64,000 nt of DNA from Microvirga roseola (GTDB taxonomy: Bacteria > Pseudomonadota > Alphaproteobacteria > Rhizobiales > Beijerinckiaceae). Each line of letters opens with the position of its first letter. Position 1 is the stretch's first letter. The notes below the pieces were generated by a model that ran no database searches, was not told the DNA's origin, and saw only the letters and a list, made by a program, of their open reading frames with translations. Of this stretch, positions 1 through 7,596 are shown one piece after another. Made by a program: the position numbers and the translations under genes. The stretch lies in assembly GCF_020866965.1 (NCBI RefSeq), contig NZ_JAJATX010000015.1, forward strand, positions 1 through 64,000, read 5' to 3'.

Positions 1-1
1 G

Positions 2-94
2 CCGTCCGTGACCGCGCGCGGCATCGTCAACCTCACGGCAATTGCGGTGGTGGAGGCGCAGGTGGCTGAACTGGAGCAGTCGACGTTTATCTGA
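2..94 (+). CDS. C-terminal end of an unidentified gene cut by the window edge
   Basis: An open frame runs in from the left edge for 30 codons and stops at TGA 92-94. The peptide is acidic and aliphatic, ends in EQSTFI and has coding-like composition. It is too short to assign to a family. The call rests only on the open frame touching the edge. Confidence 0.35.
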   Translation, partial: PSVTARGIVNLTAIAVVEAQVAELEQSTFI

Positions 95-353
95 AATAGC
101 TGTGTTTTTCTGAAGCCCTCATCCTGATAGCTCAATCCCACATCCAAGCCATGCGCTGTTTTCCCGGGACAGCGGAACAAACCTGGGGATAACGATTGAA
201 TCTGGTCATGAGCGCTTTGACGGAAAAACCGGGAGGAGTGGGCGATTTGTGTCGAGCCTATCAAGGTTTTCTGGGCGATGGCACCCTCTCTCCTGTAATC
301 GGACGAGGCCGATTGGAGCTGTCCTTCCCCCTGGCGAAATCTGTCAGCGCCAC

Positions 354-998
354 TCACCGGTTCAGAATGCGGACAGCCCTGCGCTCAACGACCACGGTCT
401 GCCGCCCCGCCGCTGTCCGGGCAGAGACTGGTTGCCGAGCCGAAGAACGGGCCGATGCCGTGGATTTCAGAATGGCCACCCTGACCGGTTCCGTCGCAAA
501 CCGTTCAGTAACTGAGTTCAGTCTACGCCTCCGGCAAGCTCCGGAGGTGGAGGCGGCCTCTCGGGCAGGCTCCCAAGGCGATGAACTCGAGTGCTGGACG
601 TCCTTGGGGCCGAAAACCTCTTCAGCCAAGGCCGCGGGCCTGCCCAGGTGCCGTGCCAGAATGTCGTCAATTTTCTTGGGGCGCTGACCGGCCGAGAGAG
701 CGCTCCTGTCCGACTGGCTGGTCGTCATCCGATCCCTTGCCTCTCGTTTCTGATAAGCCGGCTGAGCCGCACGAGGAGTGCGAAGACAGGCCGGACAGAG
801 ATCAAACGACCGGTCGCGGCCAAGAATCCACCCGGTTTTGTTAAAATGTCGTGCGACCACTTCGTCGGCGACAGGCTTGCTGGCTTCATAGTTGTCGGTC
901 TTGTGGCATTCGGAGCAACGGGCGGTAAACGGGAAGCTGGAGGGAACGCCCCCCGTACGGGTGATCTGGGGCTCGAACTGGCGTGCGGCGCCCGGCAT
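354..998 (-). CDS. Hypothetical protein with CxxC...CxxC zinc-ribbon-like N-terminal part
   Basis: This 214-residue frame has an N-terminal CSEC pair and a CPAC pair about 40 residues apart, with charged sequence between them, which looks like a small zinc-binding fold. Residues about 110-130 (DILARHLGRPAALAEEV) look like a short helical segment. The last 80 residues are Arg/Ser/Ala-rich and unlike the first half, so the true C terminus may have been lost to a frameshift. I recall similar proteins in Methylobacteriaceae but know no function. The ATG is preceded by only a weak purine stretch. Confidence 0.5.
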   Translation of the reverse strand: MPGAARQFEPQITRTGGVPSSFPFTARCSECHKTDNYEASKPVADEVVARHFNKTGWILGRDRSFDLCPACLRTPRAAQPAYQKREARDRMTTSQSDRSALSAGQRPKKIDDILARHLGRPAALAEEVFGPKDVQHSSSSPWEPAREAASTSGACRRRRLNSVTERFATEPVRVAILKSTASARSSARQPVSARTAAGRQTVVVERRAVRILNR

Positions 999-1406
999 GA
1001 ATGTCTCTGTGATGATTGGTGTTGCTTTCAGAAGGTCAGACCGAAGCAGAGGTTTCGATCTCAGCCATCGTCTGGAAAGCAGTGAGTCTGGATTGCGGAC
1101 ACATGTAGTCGCTCAGAGCTGCAAATCCAAGATCACATCTCCGTCCACAGCATTCTCGTGTTGAGCAGAGTGTTGGTAGCCGCAGCTACCGAGCAGGGGA
1201 CGCTGAATAGTAGGGGAGGGGCTCACGGACTGATGCTGTCGCCTTCCTGTGCAGTCAACGAGAACCCCGGCAGGGACTTTGCAATGTGGTGTGGCCTGAT
1301 CTCAACAGGCCCGCCCTGATCCAGTCCGCTTAGCAAGATCGACCTTGCGCAACATTCATGCGCCTGACAGCCTGGCTCGAAAAGAACAAAACAGAGCGAG
1401 CGGGGC
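999..1406. other. Stretch without a convincing gene
   Basis: Short frames on both strands here look like shadows. No repeat or clear promoter was recognised. The region must hold the promoter of the rightward peptidase gene that follows. Confidence 0.4.
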
Positions 1407-2084
1407 ATGCAACGAAATATTTCACGGACCCTTGGTCCTCGGCCGGGTGGCCGACCAATCATCTCGTCCAAATTGACCGGTCTTACAATTGCGACCCTGC
1501 TCGGTTTGGCTTCGACCGAAGCAGCGGTTGCACAATCCCGATCTCTGCAGGCCGCCATCAGCTCAGCCATCCAGTCTGCGGGGCAGGCAGGTCCGACGCC
1601 GGCCTGGATTGCGTTCTGCCAGCAGACACCTCACGAGTGCACGACTGATGCCTCCGAGCCGGAGGTGATCACGCTGAGCCAGGACAGCTGGGATCTCATC
1701 ACGCGCGTGAACGAGCAGGTCAATCGCACGATCCTGCCGGTGACGGATCAGGAGCACTGGGGTGTTCTCGACCGCTGGGATTATCCAGACGATGGCATGG
1801 GCGACTGCGAGGACATTCAGCTGCTCAAACGCAAGCGTCTGATCGAAGCCGGCCTGCCGCGGCGCGTGCTACGGATGACCGTGGTGGTTGACGAGCAGAG
1901 TGAGGGCCATGCCGTGCTGATGGTCCGCACCGATCGCGGCGACTTCATTCTTGACAACAAGCGAAACACGGTGCTCGCGTGGCAGGAGACCGGCTACCGG
2001 TTTGTCAATCAGGAAGGGGCCCATGGTCGAGAATGGGTCTGGCTGGGCGATCAGACCGCACCTGTTGTAACCGCCAATCGATAG
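1407..2084 (+). CDS. Transglutaminase-like cysteine peptidase (BTLCP/LapG-type), secreted
   Basis: A 225-residue protein with a hydrophobic export segment at about 20-43. The fold is that of the bacterial transglutaminase-like cysteine peptidase family, whose best-known member is LapG. The expected triad is visible: Cys134 in GDCEDIQ, His168 in EGHAVLM and Asp183 in DFILDN. Family members cleave periplasmic or surface proteins, usually adhesins; the target here is unknown. No adhesin with a LapG site or LapD-like receptor was seen nearby. A second, damaged copy lies at 24946-25607. The ATG at 1407 has a GGGG-containing purine stretch upstream. Confidence 0.88.
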   Translation: MQRNISRTLGPRPGGRPIISSKLTGLTIATLLGLASTEAAVAQSRSLQAAISSAIQSAGQAGPTPAWIAFCQQTPHECTTDASEPEVITLSQDSWDLITRVNEQVNRTILPVTDQEHWGVLDRWDYPDDGMGDCEDIQLLKRKRLIEAGLPRRVLRMTVVVDEQSEGHAVLMVRTDRGDFILDNKRNTVLAWQETGYRFVNQEGAHGREWVWLGDQTAPVVTANR

Positions 2085-2186
2085 ACGTCAGCGGCCTGAA
2101 ATGGACGACCAGGAGCTCGGATCGGCCCAGTATCCTGAAGCCGGTCAGGCATTCATTTGGCGGCTGATTCTGGTGCTGAGGCAGGT

Positions 2187-2212
2187 AGGGCGGGAGTTAG
2201 CCCTCCCGCCCT
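2187..2212. terminator. Hairpin between convergent genes, probable bidirectional terminator
   Basis: A perfect 10-bp GC-rich stem (AGGGCGGGAG / CTCCCGCCCT) with a 6-base loop lies between the stop of the peptidase gene and the stop of the convergent basic-protein gene. There is no long T tract, so it may be a weak terminator or rely on position. Confidence 0.55.
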
Positions 2213-2223
2213 CCAGTACCATC

Positions 2224-2916
2224 CTACTCCTTCTCCGATGAAGTGCGCCTCCCGGAGGACTGGCGCTTGCCGGCTGCGCGGCCGCCGTCCCGATCTTCGT
2301 CCCCGAGGCCTTCGGTCTCGGAGGTCCCGATCCCGCTGAGCATCATGCCTGTCGCCGCATCCGTCACCACATCGGTTGCGGCCTGAGCCACCCCGAGCGC
2401 CCCCGTCACCATCTCAACTGCGGGACTGGTGACCGGATCATTGCCGCGCAGGTCCTGACCCATGCCCTCTTCGGAGCGGCGAGCGCCGCCGGGTCCGCTC
2501 TTCCGGTCCTGCTCACGCCGATTGTGGTTCTCCAGGACGGCAGCAACGGCCCTGAGCGCCTCCGCGATGATCTCGCGTCCCTCACGTGTCATGATCATCG
2601 TCTCGATAGAGCTCAGCCAGTTCTGCGCCCCCGCATTGCCGCTTCCGGAGCGGGTCCGACGCGGGATCGTCCTGCCGGTCGCAGCGCCTGATTTCCGGGC
2701 CGCCGCGGTCGTGTTCGATCGGGCCGCAGCACGCGTCTTGCTGGGCTGGCGCGTGGTCTTCGTGGTCGCTCTGGAGCTGGGAGCCGCCTTGGGCTGAACT
2801 CGCTTGGTATTGGCGGACGTCGCCTTGGATCCGCCTTGAGACCGAGCCGCGGATTGCTTCGAAGCCTTTCGGCTTTTCCGGGATTGCGTCGTCTGATCCT
2901 TCTTGCTTGCAGCCAT
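2224..2916 (-). CDS. Lys/Ala/Arg-rich, histone-H1-like basic protein
   Basis: The start ATG at 2914-2916 is preceded by an AGAGGAA Shine-Dalgarno, giving 230 residues; an upstream in-frame ATG would add a 44-residue extension of different character. Residues 1-100 are low-complexity Lys/Ala/Ser/Thr/Arg, like bacterial H1-type tails. Residues about 105-145 form one amphipathic helical domain (around NWLSSIETMIMTREGREII). The rest is Gly/Asp/Arg-rich. Such proteins may bind nucleic acid or polyanions; that is inference from composition only. Confidence 0.7.
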   Translation of the reverse strand: MAASKKDQTTQSRKSRKASKQSAARSQGGSKATSANTKRVQPKAAPSSRATTKTTRQPSKTRAAARSNTTAAARKSGAATGRTIPRRTRSGSGNAGAQNWLSSIETMIMTREGREIIAEALRAVAAVLENHNRREQDRKSGPGGARRSEEGMGQDLRGNDPVTSPAVEMVTGALGVAQAATDVVTDAATGMMLSGIGTSETEGLGDEDRDGGRAAGKRQSSGRRTSSEKE

Positions 2917-3066
2917 TGCACTCGTTCCTCTCGCTTGGACTGTCACTGGCAGGCAGAGGCACTCTGCCTCAGTCCCTACAATGATCCGGATCGGAATTAG
3001 TTTGCCTGGTCCAAGGAGCGAGATCTCAAGACCAGCGAAGTGCTTCAAATCAGCCTTGGTAGCGGT

Positions 3067-3780
3067 TCACACGATCCGATAGACTTGGCCGGTGGTCGCA
3101 TCACGATAGAGATCAACGGTCGTACCGTTCCAGTGATAGTCGAGGTGCCGACCCTGAATGGGGTTTTCGGCGCAGTCGGGATAAAACAGACCCACGCACT
3201 CACCACCTGGATACCGAACGCTCGGGTAAACGACACCATCCGAGCCTGTGGCGCGCAGCTGAGAGCCTAATGCCTGGCTAGTCTTATATACGTCCGGCAC
3301 GAGAAGCCCCCATTGATCAGCCTTATCTCTCCTCAGATCATGCAATTGGCCGCTGACGTCGAGCACGATCTCTCGAAACTGGGAGGTCCACCCAGCCGGT
3401 TCGTTCGTGCGCGCCATGAACCGCCCGTGGTGGTGAATCGTCTCGAACAGGGCGACTTCAAAGGAGTTGCCCGCGTAGAGGACGCCGAATGTGCCATTGC
3501 TGAACCGGCTAGACCGATCGGTGCTGACATGGGTAAAGGGCGCCATGAGATAGCTCGCCCCTGGACCGGCAACACGCCGCTCCTCGGGCACGAGATCAAG
3601 ATTGCCGATGGTCTCCATCAAGCGCGGATTGGTCTTTTGCTCCGCCGAGATGATGAGGGGCCAGTCGGCCGGATCTGCAATATCTTCAAAGAGGTCGATG
3701 GGCGGAAAAATGTTTCGTATGATCCGAATCGCTCCGCGCCACCTGATTTCGGAGACGGGGATCGCGCCGATGTCGGTCAC
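3067..3780 (-). CDS. RES-domain toxin of a RES/Xre toxin-antitoxin pair
   Basis: This 237-residue protein carries the three residues that name the RES family: an N-terminal Arg (WRGAIRI), a central Glu (FEVALFETIHHHG) and a Ser near the end (VVYPSVRYPGG). Characterised RES toxins degrade or modify NAD+. Its GTG start overlaps the TGA of the upstream gene by four bases (GTGA), so the two are probably translationally coupled with antitoxin first, the usual order. Length is normal and no lesion is visible. Confidence 0.88.
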   Translation of the reverse strand: MTDIGAIPVSEIRWRGAIRIIRNIFPPIDLFEDIADPADWPLIISAEQKTNPRLMETIGNLDLVPEERRVAGPGASYLMAPFTHVSTDRSSRFSNGTFGVLYAGNSFEVALFETIHHHGRFMARTNEPAGWTSQFREIVLDVSGQLHDLRRDKADQWGLLVPDVYKTSQALGSQLRATGSDGVVYPSVRYPGGECVGLFYPDCAENPIQGRHLDYHWNGTTVDLYRDATTGQVYRIV

Positions 3781-4190
3781 CAGATGCCCCGCTCCGCATC
3801 GAGATAGCGGCGAACGCGCATCAGGTCGGTGAGCTCGCCGCCGAGCATCACCTCAAGGGCCGACCTGTTGGCGAACGCGGAATTGGGCGCCTTGATCCAG
3901 GCGTAACCGCGTTGCGGCTCCCGGAAGATGATCCGGATGGCCTTATGGATGCCCATGAGATTGGACAGCCGAGCCTTGGTGTCGCGATCGATGCGCCCGA
4001 TATCACCGGCCTTCCACCGCCGGTAGGTTCGTACCGGCAAATCGAGCAGGGTAGCCGCCTCTTCATCGGTGATATCCCACAGGCGGAACAGATTGAGCGC
4101 CGCGCGAAACATTGCAGCGGCCTCATCATCGGTGATGGGTGAAGGCCTGAAATCCTTGGGCGCAGTATCAATGGGCAGCAACGCGGCCAT
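3777..4190 (-). CDS. Xre/ParS-type antitoxin (MbcA/ParS/Xre toxin-binding, DUF2384)
   Basis: With the ATG at 4188-4190, which has GGAGAGA upstream, the protein is 137 residues. It has an N-terminal helical HTH-like part (ITDEEAATLLDLPVRTYRRWKAG) and a C-terminal toxin-binding part (AFANRSALEVMLGGELTDLMRVRRYLDAERG), matching the antitoxins paired with RES toxins. The product should neutralise the RES partner and repress its own promoter. An ATG 17 codons further upstream lacks a comparable ribosome site. Confidence 0.88.
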   Translation of the reverse strand: MAALLPIDTAPKDFRPSPITDDEAAAMFRAALNLFRLWDITDEEAATLLDLPVRTYRRWKAGDIGRIDRDTKARLSNLMGIHKAIRIIFREPQRGYAWIKAPNSAFANRSALEVMLGGELTDLMRVRRYLDAERGIW

Positions 4191-4493
4191 GATTGTCTCT
4201 CCTACATGGCACTGTATAGTCGTTCTAATGCCAAATGGCAACTTTCTGTTCCTTGGCCTGCCAGGAGCGTGCGACAGATGTATTCCGGTGCGGCTCTAAC
4301 GTGAAATACTCGATATATCATGTCATAAAGTGTAATAGGTATTGCAAGATAGGGGCAGCGCAAGATGTGTTCCTGATTGGGCTCCGGCATTATCAACCAA
4401 ACACAGCTACCTTCGAAATGAGGCCGATCCCACCCGCTTTCGTTCGGCGCATTTCACGTCCCACTGCCGCGCGGAATACCGGCTGGTGGTCCT

Positions 4494-5240
4494 GACCCGT
4501 CAAACTGGTCCATCTGGAGGATAACTTTTTCGGGCATTTTGATCCTTGAGGAGGGTCAGTGCCATGAAGAAGACGCGCTAAACGGAAGAGCAGATCGCCT
4601 TTGCGCTGCGCCAAGCCGAGAGCGGCACGCCGGTGGCCGAGGTGATCCGCAAGATGGGCATCACCGAACGGCGGGCATGCTCCGCGACGGATTTCCAGCG
4701 CTCCTCGCAGCGCTACCGCAAGCGGTCCGATCCGCAGATCGAGTTGCGCATGCGGCTCAAGGAACTGGCCGCCGCCCGGGTGCGCTACGGCTACCGTAGG
4801 CTGCACATCCTCTTGCGCCGGGAGGGCCGGCCGGTGAACCACAAGCGCACCTACCGCCTCTATCGTGAGGAAGGGCTGTCGATCCGGCCCAAAGCGCCCA
4901 AGCGCAAGCGAGCCTGGCACTACCGGCAGGGTCGGCCTGAGGTCGGTGGCCCCAACGAAGTGTGGGCGATGGACTTCATGGCCGACCAGCTTTTCGACGG
5001 GCGTCCATTCCGGATCCTGACGGTGGTGGACTGCCACACGCGAGAGTCGCTGGCGATTGTGCCGCGAGCGAGTTTCCGGGCTTATCACGTGGTGGAAGCC
5101 CTTGACGAGATCGCCAGGATCCGCAGCCGGCCCAAGAGCCTGCGGGTGTACAACGTCCTATGTGGGGAAGCAGCAGCGGCGCTGGGTCAGCAGATCTCAG
5201 CACGCCGATTTGCCGGATCGGCGCTGCAAATAGATTGAGC
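4494..5240 (+). mobile_element. Decayed IS3-family element (orfA/orfB remnants)
   Basis: The sequence starting TGACCCGTCAAACTGG at about 4494 resembles an IS3-type end. At 4564 an orfA-like frame begins (MKKTR, then TAA, then TEEQIAFALRQAESG), so codon 6 is a stop. OrfA continues to about codon 37 and then joins the middle of an orfB-type integrase (about 4690-5165: RYGYRRLHILLRREGR, then NEVWAMDFMADQLFDGR with the first catalytic Asp). Homology ends near the segment that should hold the second catalytic Asp. The element cannot encode a working transposase. Confidence 0.8.
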
Positions 5241-5304
5241 CAGGTGGCTTCCACCGTCAACGGGATAGTTCTCTCCCATAGCAAATACAGGATCCAGCGG
5301 TCAC

Positions 5305-5431
5305 TGCCGTGGTCCTCACCGTCCATAATACGAGATACACCCCGGTCAGCGGCTGGTTCACGGAGGGCTTCGACACGCCCGATCTCAAGGCAGCTCAGAT
5401 TCTGCTGAGCGAGCTGGTGTCGAACGTGTGA
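5305..5431 (+). pseudogene. C-terminal tail of a cyclase/ATPase-type multidomain protein
   Basis: An open frame without a start ends at TGA 5429-5431 and contains YTPVSGWFTEGFDTPDLKAA. This resembles the end of adenylate-cyclase/AAA/TPR regulators, which often finish with a 'GWFTEGFDTPDL+A+ LL' segment. Only about 40 codons remain, directly after the IS3 remnant, so insertion or recombination probably removed the rest. Confidence 0.55.
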
Positions 5432-5505
5432 CTAGGCGCTTAGCGCAGGCTCTTGGCCGCATCGATCCTCCATGGGCACCCTCAGGTTGTCCGCCCTGAC
5501 CAAGC

Positions 5506-5802
5506 TTGTTGACTGCCAATGACACGGGTTTGACCATAAAACAAACCACACGCCAGGAGATTGTCGCACAGGACTGCAGAATGCTGGAACGGCAGGCGCA
5601 GTTTCGCTTGGCGGCTGACGCCGTGACCGCAGCGCTAACAGGAGTGCCTGAGGTTGAGGCGGTGGCGTTGATCCTTGCACCCGACTGGGAGCCCGTCGTT
5701 TGGACGGAGGCCGACCGCAAAAAGGGTCAGGCTTGGGGATTGAAGACGATTGAAACGTTTCACACGCATGGCACACCACCGGCACTGAAGAGGGAGCACT
5801 GA
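5506..5802 (+). CDS. Possible N-terminal fragment of a nucleotidyltransferase-like hypothetical protein
   Basis: A 98-residue frame with a helical start (RQEIVAQDCRMLERQAQF) and a segment ending PEVEAVALI. It resembles the beginning of a nucleotidyltransferase-like hypothetical family, whose catalytic continuation is absent. The last 40 residues look unrelated. It lies between two IS remnants, so it is probably a broken gene. Confidence 0.3.
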   Translation: MLTANDTGLTIKQTTRQEIVAQDCRMLERQAQFRLAADAVTAALTGVPEVEAVALILAPDWEPVVWTEADRKKGQAWGLKTIETFHTHGTPPALKREH

Positions 5803-5864
5803 TCTAAGCTGGCCGGGTCCATTCGGACGAGGTATATAAGTGGACTGGCTTCGGCCGACGCTTG

Positions 5865-6045
5865 GTCGGTCCGCAGATGAGCAGTCTCGGTCAGCGCCGC
5901 CAGCGCCTCGAAGAAGGCCTCGAACACGCCCGCCCGGCTCAAGCGCCAGAATCGCTTCCAGACCAAATTCCAGTTGCCGAAACATTCGGGCAGCGCCCGC
6001 CAGGTGACATTGTGGACAGTGAGGTAGTGCAGCGCTTAAAGGAAG
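5865..6045 (-). mobile_element. IS5-family transposase remnant (N-terminal part)
   Basis: Minus-strand translation gives ALHYLTVHNVTWRALPE followed by CFGNWNLVWKRFWRLSRAG and VFEAFFEALAAL, the typical N-terminal region of IS5-group transposases. A stop codon precedes the first residue, and the DDE core that should follow is missing. Confidence 0.6.
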
Positions 6046-6343
6046 CGCGGACTTTGCGGCCCTTAACGCCTCGACGGGAGCATAAAGCCGCAAACACCCG
6101 CAGCACCATCGCCCGACCGTCTTCCGTTATTCCCGTCAGCATGGGCGCGCCTCCTGAAGCCGACCCGCCATGAATCACCGTCAGACTGAGTTGGGAATCC
6201 ACTCACCCAATGCTCGACTAAATCCGTCCACACGGACTAGGCGTTTTGTGGCCTGGCGGATCATCGAACATCACTGAATGTTCATTTTCGGGATCTCCTA
6301 GGATGACTTAACCTTTATGCATATGCCAGAGGTTTGAGAGATT

Positions 6344-7579
6344 ATGAAAACCGTGCTTGCATCTCACCTTTCTGCCAAGCCTGCTCTGCTTGGGCTTCTC
6401 ATGACACTTGCTTGCTGTGGGAGCTCATTCGCTCAAATCCAAGGGGGACCGGCCGGGCGCGATGAGCAATTCCGACGGATGTCCCAGGAGGCGGAGGCGC
6501 AGGGGTTGGCGGAACCGTTCAAGGGCATCACCACCAACGGCCAGATCATCCCGGGCTTGTTCGCCATCCGCTCGACTGGCGTTTCCACTGAGCCAGTGCG
6601 GCAGGCGGCAGGCGCCTTTCTGGCGTCCCTCTCCTCCGACCAGCGCGCCAAGACTTTGTTTTCGGTGGCCGATAATGAATGGCGCAAGTGGATGAACCAG
6701 CACTTCTACATTCGCCAGGGCGTCAGCCTTGCCGAGATGAGCGAGAGCCAGCGCGGAGCCGCCATCGATCTCCTGCGGACATCCCTCAGCGCCAAGGGAC
6801 TCCAGCAGACGCAGGACATCATGCGTCTGAACCACACCCTTGGGGAGCTCAACGGCAACGACTTTGATGAGTATGGCGAAGGGAAGTACTGGATCACGAT
6901 GATGGGTGAGCCGCACCCGTCAGAGCCGTGGGGCTGGCAGCTCGATGGTCATCACCTGATTATCAACTACTTTGTCTTGGGCGACCAAGTGGTCATGACG
7001 CCGACCTTCATGGGCTCGGAGCCAGTCACTGCGACAGCCGGGAAGTACAAGGGAACGGCCGTGCTCCAGCGTGAGCAGAGCAAAGGGCTCGCGCTGATCA
7101 ACGCTCTCGATAAGGCCCAGCGAGAGAAGGCGATCATCCGGTCATCGAAACAGGGCTCGAATAACATCGCTGAGGCGTTCAAGGATAATATCGTTCTCGA
7201 CTACGCCGGCATCCGCGCCACGGATCTGTCGCCGTCCCAGAGGGACAGTCTGCTGGACCTCATCCAAGAACATGTCGGGAACCTGCGAGACGGCCACGCC
7301 CGTGTGAAGATGGACGAAGTGCGCCAGCATCTCGATAAGACGCATTTTGCCTGGATTGGGGAGACGAAACCAGACAGCGTCTTCTACTATCGGGTTCACA
7401 GCCCGGTCGTTCTGGTCGAGTTTGATCACCAGCCCCCCGTCAACGTGCCGAGAGCGCAGCGGGGGAAACCCACGCGGGAGCACATTCACAGCGTTGTGCG
7501 GACCCCGAACGGGAACGACTACGGCAAGGACCTGCTCCGCCAGCACTATCAGCAGCACCCGCAACCCCATCGGCACTGA
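6344..7579 (+). CDS. Secreted DUF3500-family protein
   Basis: A 411-residue protein with a signal peptide (residues about 1-31, ending SSFAQ). It matches DUF3500: a [14 protein letters not shown] segment, [26 protein letters not shown] near residues 175-205, and a His/Asp-rich end ([28 protein letters not shown]). The biochemical role of the family is unknown to me. GAGAGATT precedes the ATG. It stands alone, convergent with the ABC transporter genes. Confidence 0.82.
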   Translation: MKTVLASHLSAKPALLGLLMTLACCGSSFAQIQGGPAGRDEQFRRMSQEAEAQGLAEPFKGITTNGQIIPGLFAIRSTGVSTEPVRQAAGAFLASLSSDQRAKTLFSVADNEWRKWMNQHFYIRQGVSLAEMSESQRGAAIDLLRTSLSAKGLQQTQDIMRLNHTLGELNGNDFDEYGEGKYWITMMGEPHPSEPWGWQLDGHHLIINYFVLGDQVVMTPTFMGSEPVTATAGKYKGTAVLQREQSKGLALINALDKAQREKAIIRSSKQGSNNIAEAFKDNIVLDYAGIRATDLSPSQRDSLLDLIQEHVGNLRDGHARVKMDEVRQHLDKTHFAWIGETKPDSVFYYRVHSPVVLVEFDHQPPVNVPRAQRGKPTREHIHSVVRTPNGNDYGKDLLRQHYQQHPQPHRH

Positions 7580-7596
7580 GCTTGGATCATTGAGGA

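Noticed and set aside
196-844. Plus-strand frames at the left end
   Set aside because: They lie antisense to the Cys-pair protein (354-998), have no Shine-Dalgarno and Arg/Pro/Ser-rich shadow composition.
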